From assembly GCA_029940125.1 (NCBI GenBank), contig JAOZRP010000014.1:1-10883 (forward strand): 10,883 nt of DNA. The letters run 5' to 3'. The notes beneath the pieces were generated by a model. That model made no database searches. It was given only the letters and a program-made list of their open reading frames with translations, and was not told the DNA's origin. Made by a program: the position numbers and the translations under genes. Source of the DNA: a bacterium (GTDB lineage Bacteria; Desulfobacterota; Anaeroferrophillalia; Anaeroferrophillales; Anaeroferrophillaceae). This document shows positions 1-6,360 of the stretch, one piece after another. The stretch's first letter is position 1. Every line of letters starts with the position of its first letter.

Positions 1-316
1 CGGACGCCTCGGAGCCGGCCATGGACGGCCGGCGAGAATGAGCGAGAGCCATGCGGAACATCCTGATACCCTGGTTTTGGGTTGCGGGCGTCAAGCCCGC
101 CTTGGCTTAATGATTACAGGATTTTCACTATTATAAGTTATCACCCGTCAGTGCTTATCGCTCATGGAACAGATGCATTCCGTAGTGTCTGATAAGGATG
201 TGCTTCCCGGCCATCTTTTGGAGGTATCGCTTGTTGCCGCCTGAATTTTATATTATGGTCTTTGTAGTAAAGGCAGATCAGGGAAAAACTCCAGGCTGCA
301 GTAATGGAGGTGGGAT
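1..316. other. Non-coding region upstream of trkA, with two hairpins
   Basis: No convincing gene is present. Two compact dyads stand out. GCCGGCC (14-20) pairs with GGCCGGC (27-33) around a 6-nt loop, and GCGGGC (84-89) pairs with GCCCGC (95-100) around GTCAA. One forward frame is open from the window edge to about 135 and could yield only a short peptide with no recognisable family. A further short open stretch (164-244, 26 codons) has no Shine-Dalgarno sequence. The AT-rich 10-mer TTTATATTAT (247-256) could supply a -10 element for trkA, but I see no well-placed -35. The G+C-rich hairpin pair followed by AT-rich DNA resembles dispersed intergenic repeats, which is inference. The left edge could also be the tail of an upstream element cut by the window. 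Confidence 0.4.
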
Positions 317-1660
317 ATGAGAGTTGTGGTTGCCGGGTCGGGAGAAGTAGGTTTTCATATTGCCGAGCAGCTGGTTGGCGGCAACCAGGACGTGGTTCTG
401 ATTGAAAAGGACCGCGAGCGGGCCAAATTCGTCGCCGAACACCTGGACTGCCTGGTCGTTCAGGGTGAAGCCGGCAGCCTGCAGATTCTTGAAGAAGCCG
501 GCCTGGGGAGTGCTGACATTTTTATTGCCGTTACCGATCTCGATGAGGTCAACATGATTTCCTGCCTGGTGGTTGACAGCGAGTTTGACGTGCCGGTAAA
601 AATTGCCCGGGTGCGAAATGTGGCCTATAAAAAATCAGCGGTTTTCAGGCATGGTTTGAAAGCCATCGACTATATCGTCAACCCGGAAATAGAGGCGGTG
701 CGGGCCATCATGAACACGGTGGAGCAGGGGGCCACCAGTGACGTGCTGGTTTTTGAGGATACCGATATCCAGCTGCGCAGCATCTACGTGGGGGAACGTT
801 CGTTTTTCAAAGGTAAAACGCTCAAGGAGATCCGGCAAAAACTGCAGTATAATTTTATTATTGCCGGCATCTCCCGGAAGGATGAGCTCATCATTCCTTC
901 CGGGGACAGCGTTATTCATCAGGATGATCACCTGTATCTGGTTTCCAGCCGGGACAACCTGGAGAGAGTGCTGTCTAAAACCGGGCGCCGGAAAAGAATT
1001 CTGCACCATATTGTTCTGGTCGGCGGTGGAAAAATCGGCCGTTATGTCACCGAAGAGCTGATTCGCGCCGGTCGTCGGGTCAAAGTAATTGACAAGGACT
1101 ATGACCGCTGCAAGCTCCTGGCAGCCCAGTTTCCCGAAGCCCTGATTATCAATGAAGATATTTCGGAGCAGAAAATTTTTGAGGAAGAGCAGCTCCACAC
1201 GGCGGACCTGCTGATTGCAACCACCAACGATGAGGCCCTGAATATGCTGACGGCCATTTACGCCAAGCGCCTGGGGGTTAAACGGGTCATTCCGCTGGTG
1301 AATAAAACCAATTATGTCACCATCGCCGCCAACCTGGGCATCGATGCCACGGTCAGCCCCAAAGCCAGCTCGGTCAGCGCCATTTTAAGGTTTATCCGCC
1401 GTGGCAACATCAAGAGTGTGTACACCATTTTTGACGGCAAGGCGGAAACCATAGAATTTGCCATTCCGGAGTCGAGCATGGTGGTTGGCAAAACGGTGAA
1501 AGACCTGCGGCTGCCTGCCGGATCTTTGGTGGTTGCCGTCAATCGCCAGGATAAAAACTATGTTCCCAACGGCGATTTTGTAATCAAGGGCGGGGACAAT
1601 GTCATTACCTTCAGCCGCACAGAGCAGGTTGAACGCCTGGAGGAGATTTTCAGCCACTGA
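317..1660 (+). CDS. trkA: Trk potassium uptake system NAD-binding regulatory protein TrkA
   Basis: This is the cytoplasmic peripheral subunit that binds NAD(H) and gates the TrkH potassium pore. The 447 aa length is normal for two-domain TrkA proteins (about 450-460 aa). Two RCK repeats are visible. The first Rossmann fold has G7-x-G9-xx-G12 and an acidic residue, E30, at the end of strand 2. The second has G236-x-G238-xx-G241 with D259. Each is followed by a TrkA_C-like domain (about 140-220 and about 370-447). The start is fixed by GGAGGT at 306-311, 5 nt before ATG, and by the immediate MRVVVAGSGEVG strand-loop. trkH follows after 2 bp, so the two are surely co-transcribed. A weak hairpin (289-293 with 305-309) could mask the ribosome binding site, but this is speculative. 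Family assignment is secure from the paired Rossmann motifs and the trkH neighbour. Confidence 0.96.
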   Translation: MRVVVAGSGEVGFHIAEQLVGGNQDVVLIEKDRERAKFVAEHLDCLVVQGEAGSLQILEEAGLGSADIFIAVTDLDEVNMISCLVVDSEFDVPVKIARVRNVAYKKSAVFRHGLKAIDYIVNPEIEAVRAIMNTVEQGATSDVLVFEDTDIQLRSIYVGERSFFKGKTLKEIRQKLQYNFIIAGISRKDELIIPSGDSVIHQDDHLYLVSSRDNLERVLSKTGRRKRILHHIVLVGGGKIGRYVTEELIRAGRRVKVIDKDYDRCKLLAAQFPEALIINEDISEQKIFEEEQLHTADLLIATTNDEALNMLTAIYAKRLGVKRVIPLVNKTNYVTIAANLGIDATVSPKASSVSAILRFIRRGNIKSVYTIFDGKAETIEFAIPESSMVVGKTVKDLRLPAGSLVVAVNRQDKNYVPNGDFVIKGGDNVITFSRTEQVERLEEIFSH

Positions 1661-1662
1661 TT

Positions 1663-3114
1663 ATGCATTTTCGCACTGTTGCTAAAATCCTCGCCATCCT
1701 GCTGGCGATAACGTCCCTGTTTATGCTGACCTCAGTGTTGGTGGCCTTGTGGTATGGTGAATATAAAATCATGTTCAGCTTTCTGTACCCGGTGGTGTTT
1801 GTCCTGGCCGGGGCCGGGGTGGTGCTGCGCTGGATGCGAGGGCGAACCAGGGAATCCCTGTCTATCCGCGACGGTTTTCTCTTCGTGGTCTTCGGCTGGC
1901 TGCTGGCGTCTCTGGTCGGTGCCCTGCCCTTCTATCTTTCCGGAGTCATTCCCCACTATGCCGACGCCTACTTTGAAACCATGTCCGGTTTTACCACCAC
2001 CGGGGCTTCCATTCTGGCGGAGATTGCGTCACTGCCCCGGGCGATTCTCTACTGGCGCTCCCTGACCCATTGGCTGGGAGGCATGGGGATCGTGGTCTTG
2101 ACTGTTGCCATCCTTCCCCTGCTTGGGGTTGGCGGCCTGCAGCTGGTGAAAGCGGAGGCTCCCGGACCCACGGTGGATAAAATAACCCCCCGGATTACCG
2201 AGACGGCGAAATATTTATGGTACATTTACCTGGGAATAACGGTGGCGGAAACGGTGTTGCTGCTGCTGGGGGGGATGAGTTTTTTCGATGCCCTGACCCA
2301 TACCTTCGGCACCGTGGCTACCGGCGGCTTTTCCACCAGGAATGCCAGCGTCGGTCATTATGATTCAGCCTATATTGATCTGGTGATCACCTTTTTCATG
2401 TTGATTGCCGGAATGAACTTTACCCTCCATTACAAGTTCCTCACCGGCAATGTTCGCAAAGTCCTGGCCGATGCCGAGCTGAAAGCCTACCTGCTTATTT
2501 TTGCCGGGGCGGTGATGATCATTACTGTGGAGCTCTACCATCGGGTGTTCAGCGGGGTGTTCGACTGCTTCCGCTACGCCGCTTTTCAAGCGGCTTCCAT
2601 CCTCACCACCACCGGCTACGCCACGGCTGACTACCAGCAGTGGCCCTATGTTACCCAGATGGTGCTTTTTAGCCTGATGTTTGTCGGCGGCTGTTCAGGA
2701 TCGACGGGCGGCGGCATTAAGGTCATCCGGATTGTGACGCTTCTCAAGCAGGGCATTAATGAAATGAAATACCTGGTGCACCCGAAGGGGGTTTTTTCCC
2801 TGCGGCTGAGCGGCAATCTGGTGCGCAAGAACATCGCTTATGCCATTTCCGGCTTTTTCTTCCTCTATATTTCCACTATTCTGCTGGTAACCTTCATCGT
2901 TTCAACCGCCGGCATCGATATTGTTACTTCGCTGACCACGGCGTTGGCAACGGTCGGCAATATCGGTCCCGGATTCGGCCGCATCGGCCCAACGGGCAAT
3001 TACGCCTTTTATCCCGATTATGTGAAATGGGTGCTGAGCCTGGCCATGATGGTCGGCCGGCTGGAAATTTACACCGTTCTGGTTCTTTTGACGCCGACCT
3101 TCTGGAAAACATGA
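1663..3114 (+). CDS. trkH: Trk potassium uptake system membrane pore protein TrkH
   Basis: This is an inner-membrane potassium-translocating subunit of the TrkH/TrkG/KtrB superfamily, which works with TrkA. At 483 aa it matches the family length and has the expected four membrane-pore-membrane repeats. The selectivity-filter segments are TTTGAS (111-116), VATGGFS (218-224), TTTGYA (315-320) and VGNIGPG (431-437), and each keeps the filter glycine. Many hydrophobic helices are evident from residue 5 onwards, such as 9-30, 38-56, 71-93, 141-160, 240-256, 391-413 and 455-477. The segment GGCSGSTGGGIK (342-353), after the third pore loop, is typical of the family. ATG lies 2 bp after the trkA stop. 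No strong Shine-Dalgarno sequence lies at normal distance (GGAGGAG at 1639-1645 is too far), so translational coupling to trkA is likely. The gene ends against a convergent terminator. Confidence 0.96.
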   Translation: MHFRTVAKILAILLAITSLFMLTSVLVALWYGEYKIMFSFLYPVVFVLAGAGVVLRWMRGRTRESLSIRDGFLFVVFGWLLASLVGALPFYLSGVIPHYADAYFETMSGFTTTGASILAEIASLPRAILYWRSLTHWLGGMGIVVLTVAILPLLGVGGLQLVKAEAPGPTVDKITPRITETAKYLWYIYLGITVAETVLLLLGGMSFFDALTHTFGTVATGGFSTRNASVGHYDSAYIDLVITFFMLIAGMNFTLHYKFLTGNVRKVLADAELKAYLLIFAGAVMIITVELYHRVFSGVFDCFRYAAFQAASILTTTGYATADYQQWPYVTQMVLFSLMFVGGCSGSTGGGIKVIRIVTLLKQGINEMKYLVHPKGVFSLRLSGNLVRKNIAYAISGFFFLYISTILLVTFIVSTAGIDIVTSLTTALATVGNIGPGFGRIGPTGNYAFYPDYVKWVLSLAMMVGRLEIYTVLVLLTPTFWKT

Positions 3115-3148
3115 AAAATACCCCGGGAATCTTTTTCCTGTTTCCGGG
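3114..3148 (-). terminator. Intrinsic terminator of the Fe-S scaffold gene
   Basis: CCCGGGAA (3122-3129) pairs with TTTCCGGG (3141-3148) as an 8-bp stem with one G-U pair and an 11-nt loop. Read on the minus strand, the hairpin is followed after 3 nt by TTTTT (complement of 3114-3118). It starts 4 nt beyond the stop codon of the minus-strand gene. On the plus strand no T-run follows, so trkH may have no terminator of its own here, although the hairpin sits between two convergent genes. Confidence 0.75.
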
Positions 3149-3151
3149 ACG

Positions 3152-3619
3152 TCATGACTGCTGGTAAAGCTGTTTCCAGCCGGCTGCGCGCTTCTCGTGG
3201 TAGTCGCGGATGGTGTCTTTCAGGGTTTTAATAGCCAGGTCGGCGCAATGGTGTTCCCTTTCCGGCAGGCCGCCCAGCTTTTCACGAAGCATCTCGGCGG
3301 TGATTTGCATGGCCTGCTGGACTTCCATGCCGGTAATCATTTCAGTCAGGGCGCTGCCGCAGGATACGGCCCCGATGCAGACGTCGCTGATAAAGGTCGC
3401 CTGATCAATCACTTCGTGGTTTTTGTTGCCGGATACCTTGATCCACATCCAGATAGAATCGCCGCAGGGGCCCGGACCGCCGGCGTGGCCGTCGGCCCTG
3501 GTCAATCTTCCCAGATTGCGGGGGTTCTGCCAATGGTCGATAACTCCAGGTGAATAGAGCTGCTTCAGATCGGGTGTTTCATGGTCTTGAGAATTGAGAT
3601 TGTTTTCAAGGCTGCTCAT
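3152..3619 (-). CDS. Stand-alone IscU/NifU N-terminal-type iron-sulfur cluster scaffold protein
   Basis: This 155 aa cytoplasmic protein belongs to the IscU/NifU_N fold, on which [2Fe-2S] or [4Fe-4S] clusters are built before transfer to client proteins. Visible family landmarks are LYSPGVIDHWQNPRNLG (21-37), the PCGD ligand loop (C52, D54), a second cysteine region with C81 and C87, and the C-terminal HHCADLA (C125) before the last helix. The three ligand cysteines of IscU therefore map to C52, C81 and C125. The usual GCGSA around the second cysteine is altered to VCIG, and the extra C87 lies in SCGSALTEM, as in some anaerobe NifU-like proteins. The N-terminus carries about 20 extra polar residues. 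The start is supported by GGAGG (complement of 3626-3630), 6 nt before ATG. No iscS, nifS, iscA or iscR lies nearby, so its desulfurase partner is unknown. Fold assignment is firm; exact subfamily is not. Confidence 0.88.
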   Translation of the reverse strand: MSSLENNLNSQDHETPDLKQLYSPGVIDHWQNPRNLGRLTRADGHAGGPGPCGDSIWMWIKVSGNKNHEVIDQATFISDVCIGAVSCGSALTEMITGMEVQQAMQITAEMLREKLGGLPEREHHCADLAIKTLKDTIRDYHEKRAAGWKQLYQQS

Positions 3620-3638
3620 GGTTTTCCTCCACTACCTT

Positions 3639-3684
3639 AACTCAATTTTCAGCTATTTTTTTAAACAAGTCAGAAAATTGAGTT
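3639..3684. repeat. 12-bp inverted repeat in the leader of the Fe-S scaffold gene
   Basis: AACTCAATTTTC (3639-3650) is exactly complementary to GAAAATTGAGTT (3673-3684), separated by 22 nt. It ends 20 nt upstream of the minus-strand start codon at 3619. It could act as an mRNA hairpin near the ribosome binding site, as an operator, or be part of a repeat element. There is no direct evidence for which. Confidence 0.6.
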
Positions 3685-3734
3685 TTAACTGGAAATTTTC
3701 CTGTTCTTATGCTTATAAAACTCACGTTGAGAGA

Positions 3735-3840
3735 TCAGCAGTCAGCAGAGAGTTAAAGCAATGGGTTCATGAGCAATACACCCGGCAAGTGCAAGTTTGC
3801 AACGGGAAATTTCACGAAATCGCTCATGTTAGCGGCTAAC
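3735..3840. other. Structured intergenic element with nested dyads
   Basis: Several symmetric elements are packed together. There is a tandem 7-mer TCAGCAG x2 (3735-3748). An outer stem pairs CATGAGC (3768-3774) with GCTCATG (3822-3828). An inner stem-loop pairs CCCGGCAA (3781-3788) with TTGC (3797-3800) and CGGG (3803-3806), with two bulged A. A 13-bp near-perfect palindrome, GTTAGCGGCTAAC, lies at 3828-3840. On the minus strand a 24-codon reading frame (3827 down to 3753) spans the outer stem but has no Shine-Dalgarno sequence, so I do not call it a gene. The element lies inside the inferred long leader of the minus-strand scaffold gene. It could be a cis-regulatory RNA, a protein-binding site, or a copy of a dispersed intergenic repeat. 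Confidence 0.4.
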
Positions 3841-3877
3841 AGTTGATTGCAAAGATCTCGTCATGTAACCTGGACAA

Positions 3878-3906
3878 AATATAACATACCGAAATGGTCG
3901 GATCAA
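3878..3906 (-). promoter_or_regulatory. Predicted sigma70 promoter for the Fe-S scaffold gene
   Basis: On the minus strand TTGATC (complement of 3901-3906) and TATATT (complement of 3878-3883) are separated by exactly 17 bp. They match the consensus at 4/6 and 5/6 positions. Transcription would start near 3871, giving a 5' untranslated leader of about 250 nt before the start codon at 3619. A closer promoter inside the AT-rich 3640-3720 stretch cannot be excluded. Confidence 0.5.
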
Positions 3907-3944
3907 GAAAGTCGCTCAATTTTTCATGCGGCGACAAAAAAGAT

Positions 3945-3973
3945 TTGACAAGCGCCGGGTTTTTCATTATACG
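3945..3973 (+). promoter_or_regulatory. Predicted strong promoter for tRNA-Lys
   Basis: A perfect -35 TTGACA (3945-3950) is followed after 17 bp by TATACG (3968-3973). An A-rich tract (3936-3941), possibly part of an UP element, lies just upstream, and G+C-rich DNA follows (3981-3997). Transcription would start near 3980, about 40 nt before the mature tRNA. It is divergent from the predicted scaffold-gene promoter, with 38 bp between the two -35 boxes. Confidence 0.7.
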
Positions 3974-4018
3974 ACTACATTCCTCGCCGGCCGCGGGGTT
4001 GTGGCTTCTAACCGGTGT

Positions 4019-4094
<76 letters not shown>

Positions 4095-4142
4095 TTTTCC
4101 AGGTAAAGTTGCAGGGGGTATGGGCTGGTGAGACGGATGATC

Positions 4143-4177
4143 AGGCCGCAGTGACTATCCTGTGGCTTTTTTGTTTT
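4143..4177 (+). terminator. Intrinsic terminator between tRNA-Lys and tRNA-Leu
   Basis: GCCGCAG (4145-4151) pairs with CTGTGGC (4160-4166) with one G-U pair and an 8-nt loop. TTTTTTGTTTT (4167-4177) follows. This is a textbook terminator for the tRNA-Lys transcript. It ends directly against tRNA-Leu, whose first base is 4179. Confidence 0.82.
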
Positions 4178-4178
4178 A

Positions 4179-4262
4179 GCGAGAGTGGCGGAATTGGCAG
4201 ACGCACTAGACTTAGGATCTAGCGGTTTTACCGTGGGGGTTCAAGTCCCCCCTCTCGCACCA
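4179..4262 (+). tRNA. tRNA-Leu (anticodon TAG)
   Basis: This is an 84-nt class II tRNA. The acceptor GCGAGAG pairs with CTCTCGC, with discriminator A and an encoded CCA (4260-4262). The anticodon stem CTAGA/TCTAG closes CTTAGGA, giving anticodon TAG, which reads CUA and probably other CUN codons. The long variable arm CGGT-TTT-ACCG is typical of leucine tRNAs. The T-arm is GGGGG-TTCAAGT-CCCCC. No clear promoter lies between it and tRNA-Lys, so it may depend on read-through of the preceding terminator or on an unrecognised promoter. Confidence 0.96.
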
Positions 4263-4290
4263 TTGGAATTGCCCCAACTGCTTATTTTCC

Positions 4291-4319
4291 TTGATTTCAT
4301 TCAATTTTCACTCTATTAT
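4291..4319 (+). promoter_or_regulatory. Predicted promoter of the tig-clpP-clpX operon
   Basis: TTGATT (4291-4296) and TATTAT (4314-4319) are spaced by exactly 17 bp and match the sigma70 consensus at 4/6 and 5/6. Transcription would start near 4326, about 70 nt before the tig start codon. I see no CIRCE element or heat-shock sigma32-type boxes in this leader. Confidence 0.65.
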
Positions 4320-4397
4320 CCAGGCTAATTTTATCCGCATTGCAGATCGCCGGAGGCAGATTGGTGGTTGGTTTTTGTTCATGAAAGGGAACAGTCG

Positions 4398-5711
4398 ATG
4401 AAATACACGGTATCTAACCTTAGTGAGGTCAAAAGAAAAATTGAAATTTCCGTTGACCAGGAGCAAATTCAGCAGGAATTGGACAAGTCGCTGAAAAAGT
4501 ATCGGAAAAAAGCCAAGGTTAAAGGCTTTCGACCGGGTAAAGTTCCCTTGAATATTGTCAAAAATCTTTATTTCGATCAGATCAGGGCTGAGGTAATGGA
4601 AGACCTGGTGCAGAAAAGCTACCTGGAAGCCCTGAATGAAACGAAATTGATTCCCCTGGCCTTTCCTGAGATTGAAAACCTTTCTTTTGGCGATGACAAT
4701 GACTATCTTTCCTATGAGGCGATAATTGAAATCAAGCCCCAGTTTGAAGTGGATGGTTATCTTGGGCTGGAGCTGGAAAAACAGCCGGTGGAGGTGACGG
4801 AGCAGGACGTGGAGGAAAGCATGGAAAGCCTGCGCCAGGCCTATGCTTATTTTACCACGGTTGAGGATCGGCCGGCCCGGGAAGGCGACACCCTGGTTAT
4901 TGATTTCGTCGGCAAGGTTGACGGGGAGGAATTTCCCGGCGGCGCTTCGACGGGGTATACGGTGGAGATTGGTTCGGGTACCTTTATTCCTGATCTGGAA
5001 AGGCAGCTGGTGGGTTTGCAGTTGGATGAAACCCGCGATCTCGACGTTGTTTTTCCCGAGGACTATCCTCATGGAGACTTGGCCGGGAAAGCGGTGGTTT
5101 TTACGGTGACGGTTCATGAAATCAAAGAGAAAAAGCTGCCGGAAATCGATGATGATTTTGCCGCTGATGTTTCCAATGGAGAGGTTTCGTCCCTTGAGGA
5201 GCTGAAGCAGAAGCTTGAAGAAGGGGTGAAAGCCCGCAAGGAGGATCTGGTCCGTCGGAAGCTGGTTGACGAACTGCTGGCCAAATTGCGTCAGTTGGTG
5301 GATTTTGAAGTTCCTGAATGCCTTCTTAAAAACGAAAAGGAATCCATGGTGCAGAACATGAAGTCCCGCTACCGGAGTCAGGGGCTCGATGCCGACATGG
5401 TGGATAAGATGGTGGCCGCCAGTGAAGAAAAGATTGCTGAAGATGCGCTGCAGACCGTAAAGAATACCCTGATTCTTGAATACATTGCCGAGCGCGAGGA
5501 AATAACCGCCACCCAGGATGAAATCAATGAGGAGCTGCGAAAATTTGTTGCCCAGTCGGGTCAGGATCCCCAGGCGCTGCGGGAATATTTCCAGGGCCGT
5601 GAAATGGAATTGCAGGAAATGCTGCAGAACCAGGTGCTGATGGACAAGCTGATTGATCATCTGCTGGAAAAGGCCACGTATACGGAAAAGGTTGTTGAAG
5701 CTGAAAGTTGA
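4398..5711 (+). CDS. tig: Trigger factor, ribosome-associated chaperone and peptidyl-prolyl isomerase
   Basis: Trigger factor docks at the ribosomal exit tunnel and shields nascent chains. The 437 aa length is usual for the family (about 430-450). The N-terminal ribosome-binding domain (1 to about 115) contains the L23-docking signature G43-F-R-P-G-K-V-P50. The FKBP-type domain lies at about 150-245, beginning near AREGDTLVIDFVG. The rest is the acidic, lysine-rich helical C-terminal arm domain. I chose ATG 4398 because AAAGGGA (4383-4389) lies 8 nt upstream and MKYTVSNLSEVKRKI matches the family start. The frame can extend to a TTG at 4368, but that adds residues atypical of the family. It is first in an operon with clpP (40 bp downstream) and clpX, and has its own promoter at 4291-4319. 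Confidence 0.97.
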   Translation: MKYTVSNLSEVKRKIEISVDQEQIQQELDKSLKKYRKKAKVKGFRPGKVPLNIVKNLYFDQIRAEVMEDLVQKSYLEALNETKLIPLAFPEIENLSFGDDNDYLSYEAIIEIKPQFEVDGYLGLELEKQPVEVTEQDVEESMESLRQAYAYFTTVEDRPAREGDTLVIDFVGKVDGEEFPGGASTGYTVEIGSGTFIPDLERQLVGLQLDETRDLDVVFPEDYPHGDLAGKAVVFTVTVHEIKEKKLPEIDDDFAADVSNGEVSSLEELKQKLEEGVKARKEDLVRRKLVDELLAKLRQLVDFEVPECLLKNEKESMVQNMKSRYRSQGLDADMVDKMVAASEEKIAEDALQTVKNTLILEYIAEREEITATQDEINEELRKFVAQSGQDPQALREYFQGREMELQEMLQNQVLMDKLIDHLLEKATYTEKVVEAES

Positions 5712-5751
5712 TGGAGAGGTCGCGAAGTCATCTATGTGTGAGGATTGCGTT

Positions 5752-6360
5752 ATGAGCTACGTACCGATGGTGGTTGAACAGAGTCCGAAAGGCGAACGGG
5801 CCTATGACATTTATTCCCGCCTGTTGCGGGACCGGATTGTTTTTCTGGGCACCGCGATTGACAGCCAGGTGGCCAACGCCATCATTGCCCAGCTCCTTTT
5901 CCTGGAGGCCGACGACCCGGAAAAGGACATCAATATTTATATTAATTCGCCGGGCGGTTCTGTTGCCGCCGGGCTGGCAATTTATGATACCATGCAGTTT
6001 GTAAAGCCGGACGTGACCACCATTTGCGTTGGGCAGGCGGCCAGTATGGGAGCGCTGCTGCTGGCGGCCGGGGCGGCCGGCAAGCGGTACGCCCTTCCCC
6101 ACGCGACCATTATGCTCCACCAGGTCATGGGCGGGGTTTCCGGACAGGCTTCTGATGTTGAAATCCACGCCCGGGAGATCCTGCGCCTGAAAAAGTCATT
6201 GAACCAGATTCTCCATCACCATACCAAGAAGACGATGAAAAGCATTCAGGTTGATACGGACCGGGATTTTTTCATGTCGGCGGAACAGGCTAAAGATTAT
6301 GGAGTAATTGACGAAATTATTGAACATCGATTGGTTCATGAGAAGGTAAAGGGAAAATGA
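5752..6360 (+). CDS. clpP: ATP-dependent Clp protease proteolytic subunit ClpP
   Basis: This is a serine peptidase that forms a double-heptamer barrel and degrades proteins fed by ClpX or other Clp ATPases. The 202 aa length is canonical. The catalytic triad is S98 (in AASMGA), H123 (in MLHQ) and D172 (in DTDRDFF). The GGS oxyanion loop is at about 68-70 (INSPGGSV). The start at 5752 gives MSYVPMVVEQ followed by GERAYDIYSRLL, the standard ClpP N-terminus. It is preceded by GAGGA 7 nt upstream. The frame is open upstream into tig, with another ATG at 5734, but those extra residues do not match the family. Its stop overlaps the clpX start in ATGA (6357-6360), which indicates translational coupling and balanced synthesis. 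Confidence 0.98.
   Translation: MSYVPMVVEQSPKGERAYDIYSRLLRDRIVFLGTAIDSQVANAIIAQLLFLEADDPEKDINIYINSPGGSVAAGLAIYDTMQFVKPDVTTICVGQAASMGALLLAAGAAGKRYALPHATIMLHQVMGGVSGQASDVEIHAREILRLKKSLNQILHHHTKKTMKSIQVDTDRDFFMSAEQAKDYGVIDEIIEHRLVHEKVKGK

Noticed and set aside
289..309. Hairpin that could sequester the trkA ribosome binding site
   Set aside because: Only 5 bp with an 11-nt loop, which is too weak to claim regulation.
3753..3827. A 24-codon minus-strand frame inside the structured element
   Set aside because: No Shine-Dalgarno sequence precedes it and its codons coincide with the stems. A leader peptide is possible but unsupported.
3594..3839. An 81-codon plus-strand frame overlapping the start of the Fe-S scaffold gene
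   Set aside because: It overlaps the start of a well supported gene antisense, has no Shine-Dalgarno sequence, and its composition follows the intergenic dyads. It is better explained as non-coding.
4308..5660. A 450-codon open frame on the minus strand opposite tig
   Set aside because: It is antisense to a canonical trigger factor, and its phenylalanine/leucine/glutamine-rich translation has no family resemblance. It is a codon-bias shadow.
5653..5751. N-terminal extension of ClpP upstream of 5752
   Set aside because: The extension overlaps tig in another frame and does not match ClpP N-termini, while 5752 has both a Shine-Dalgarno sequence and the family start.
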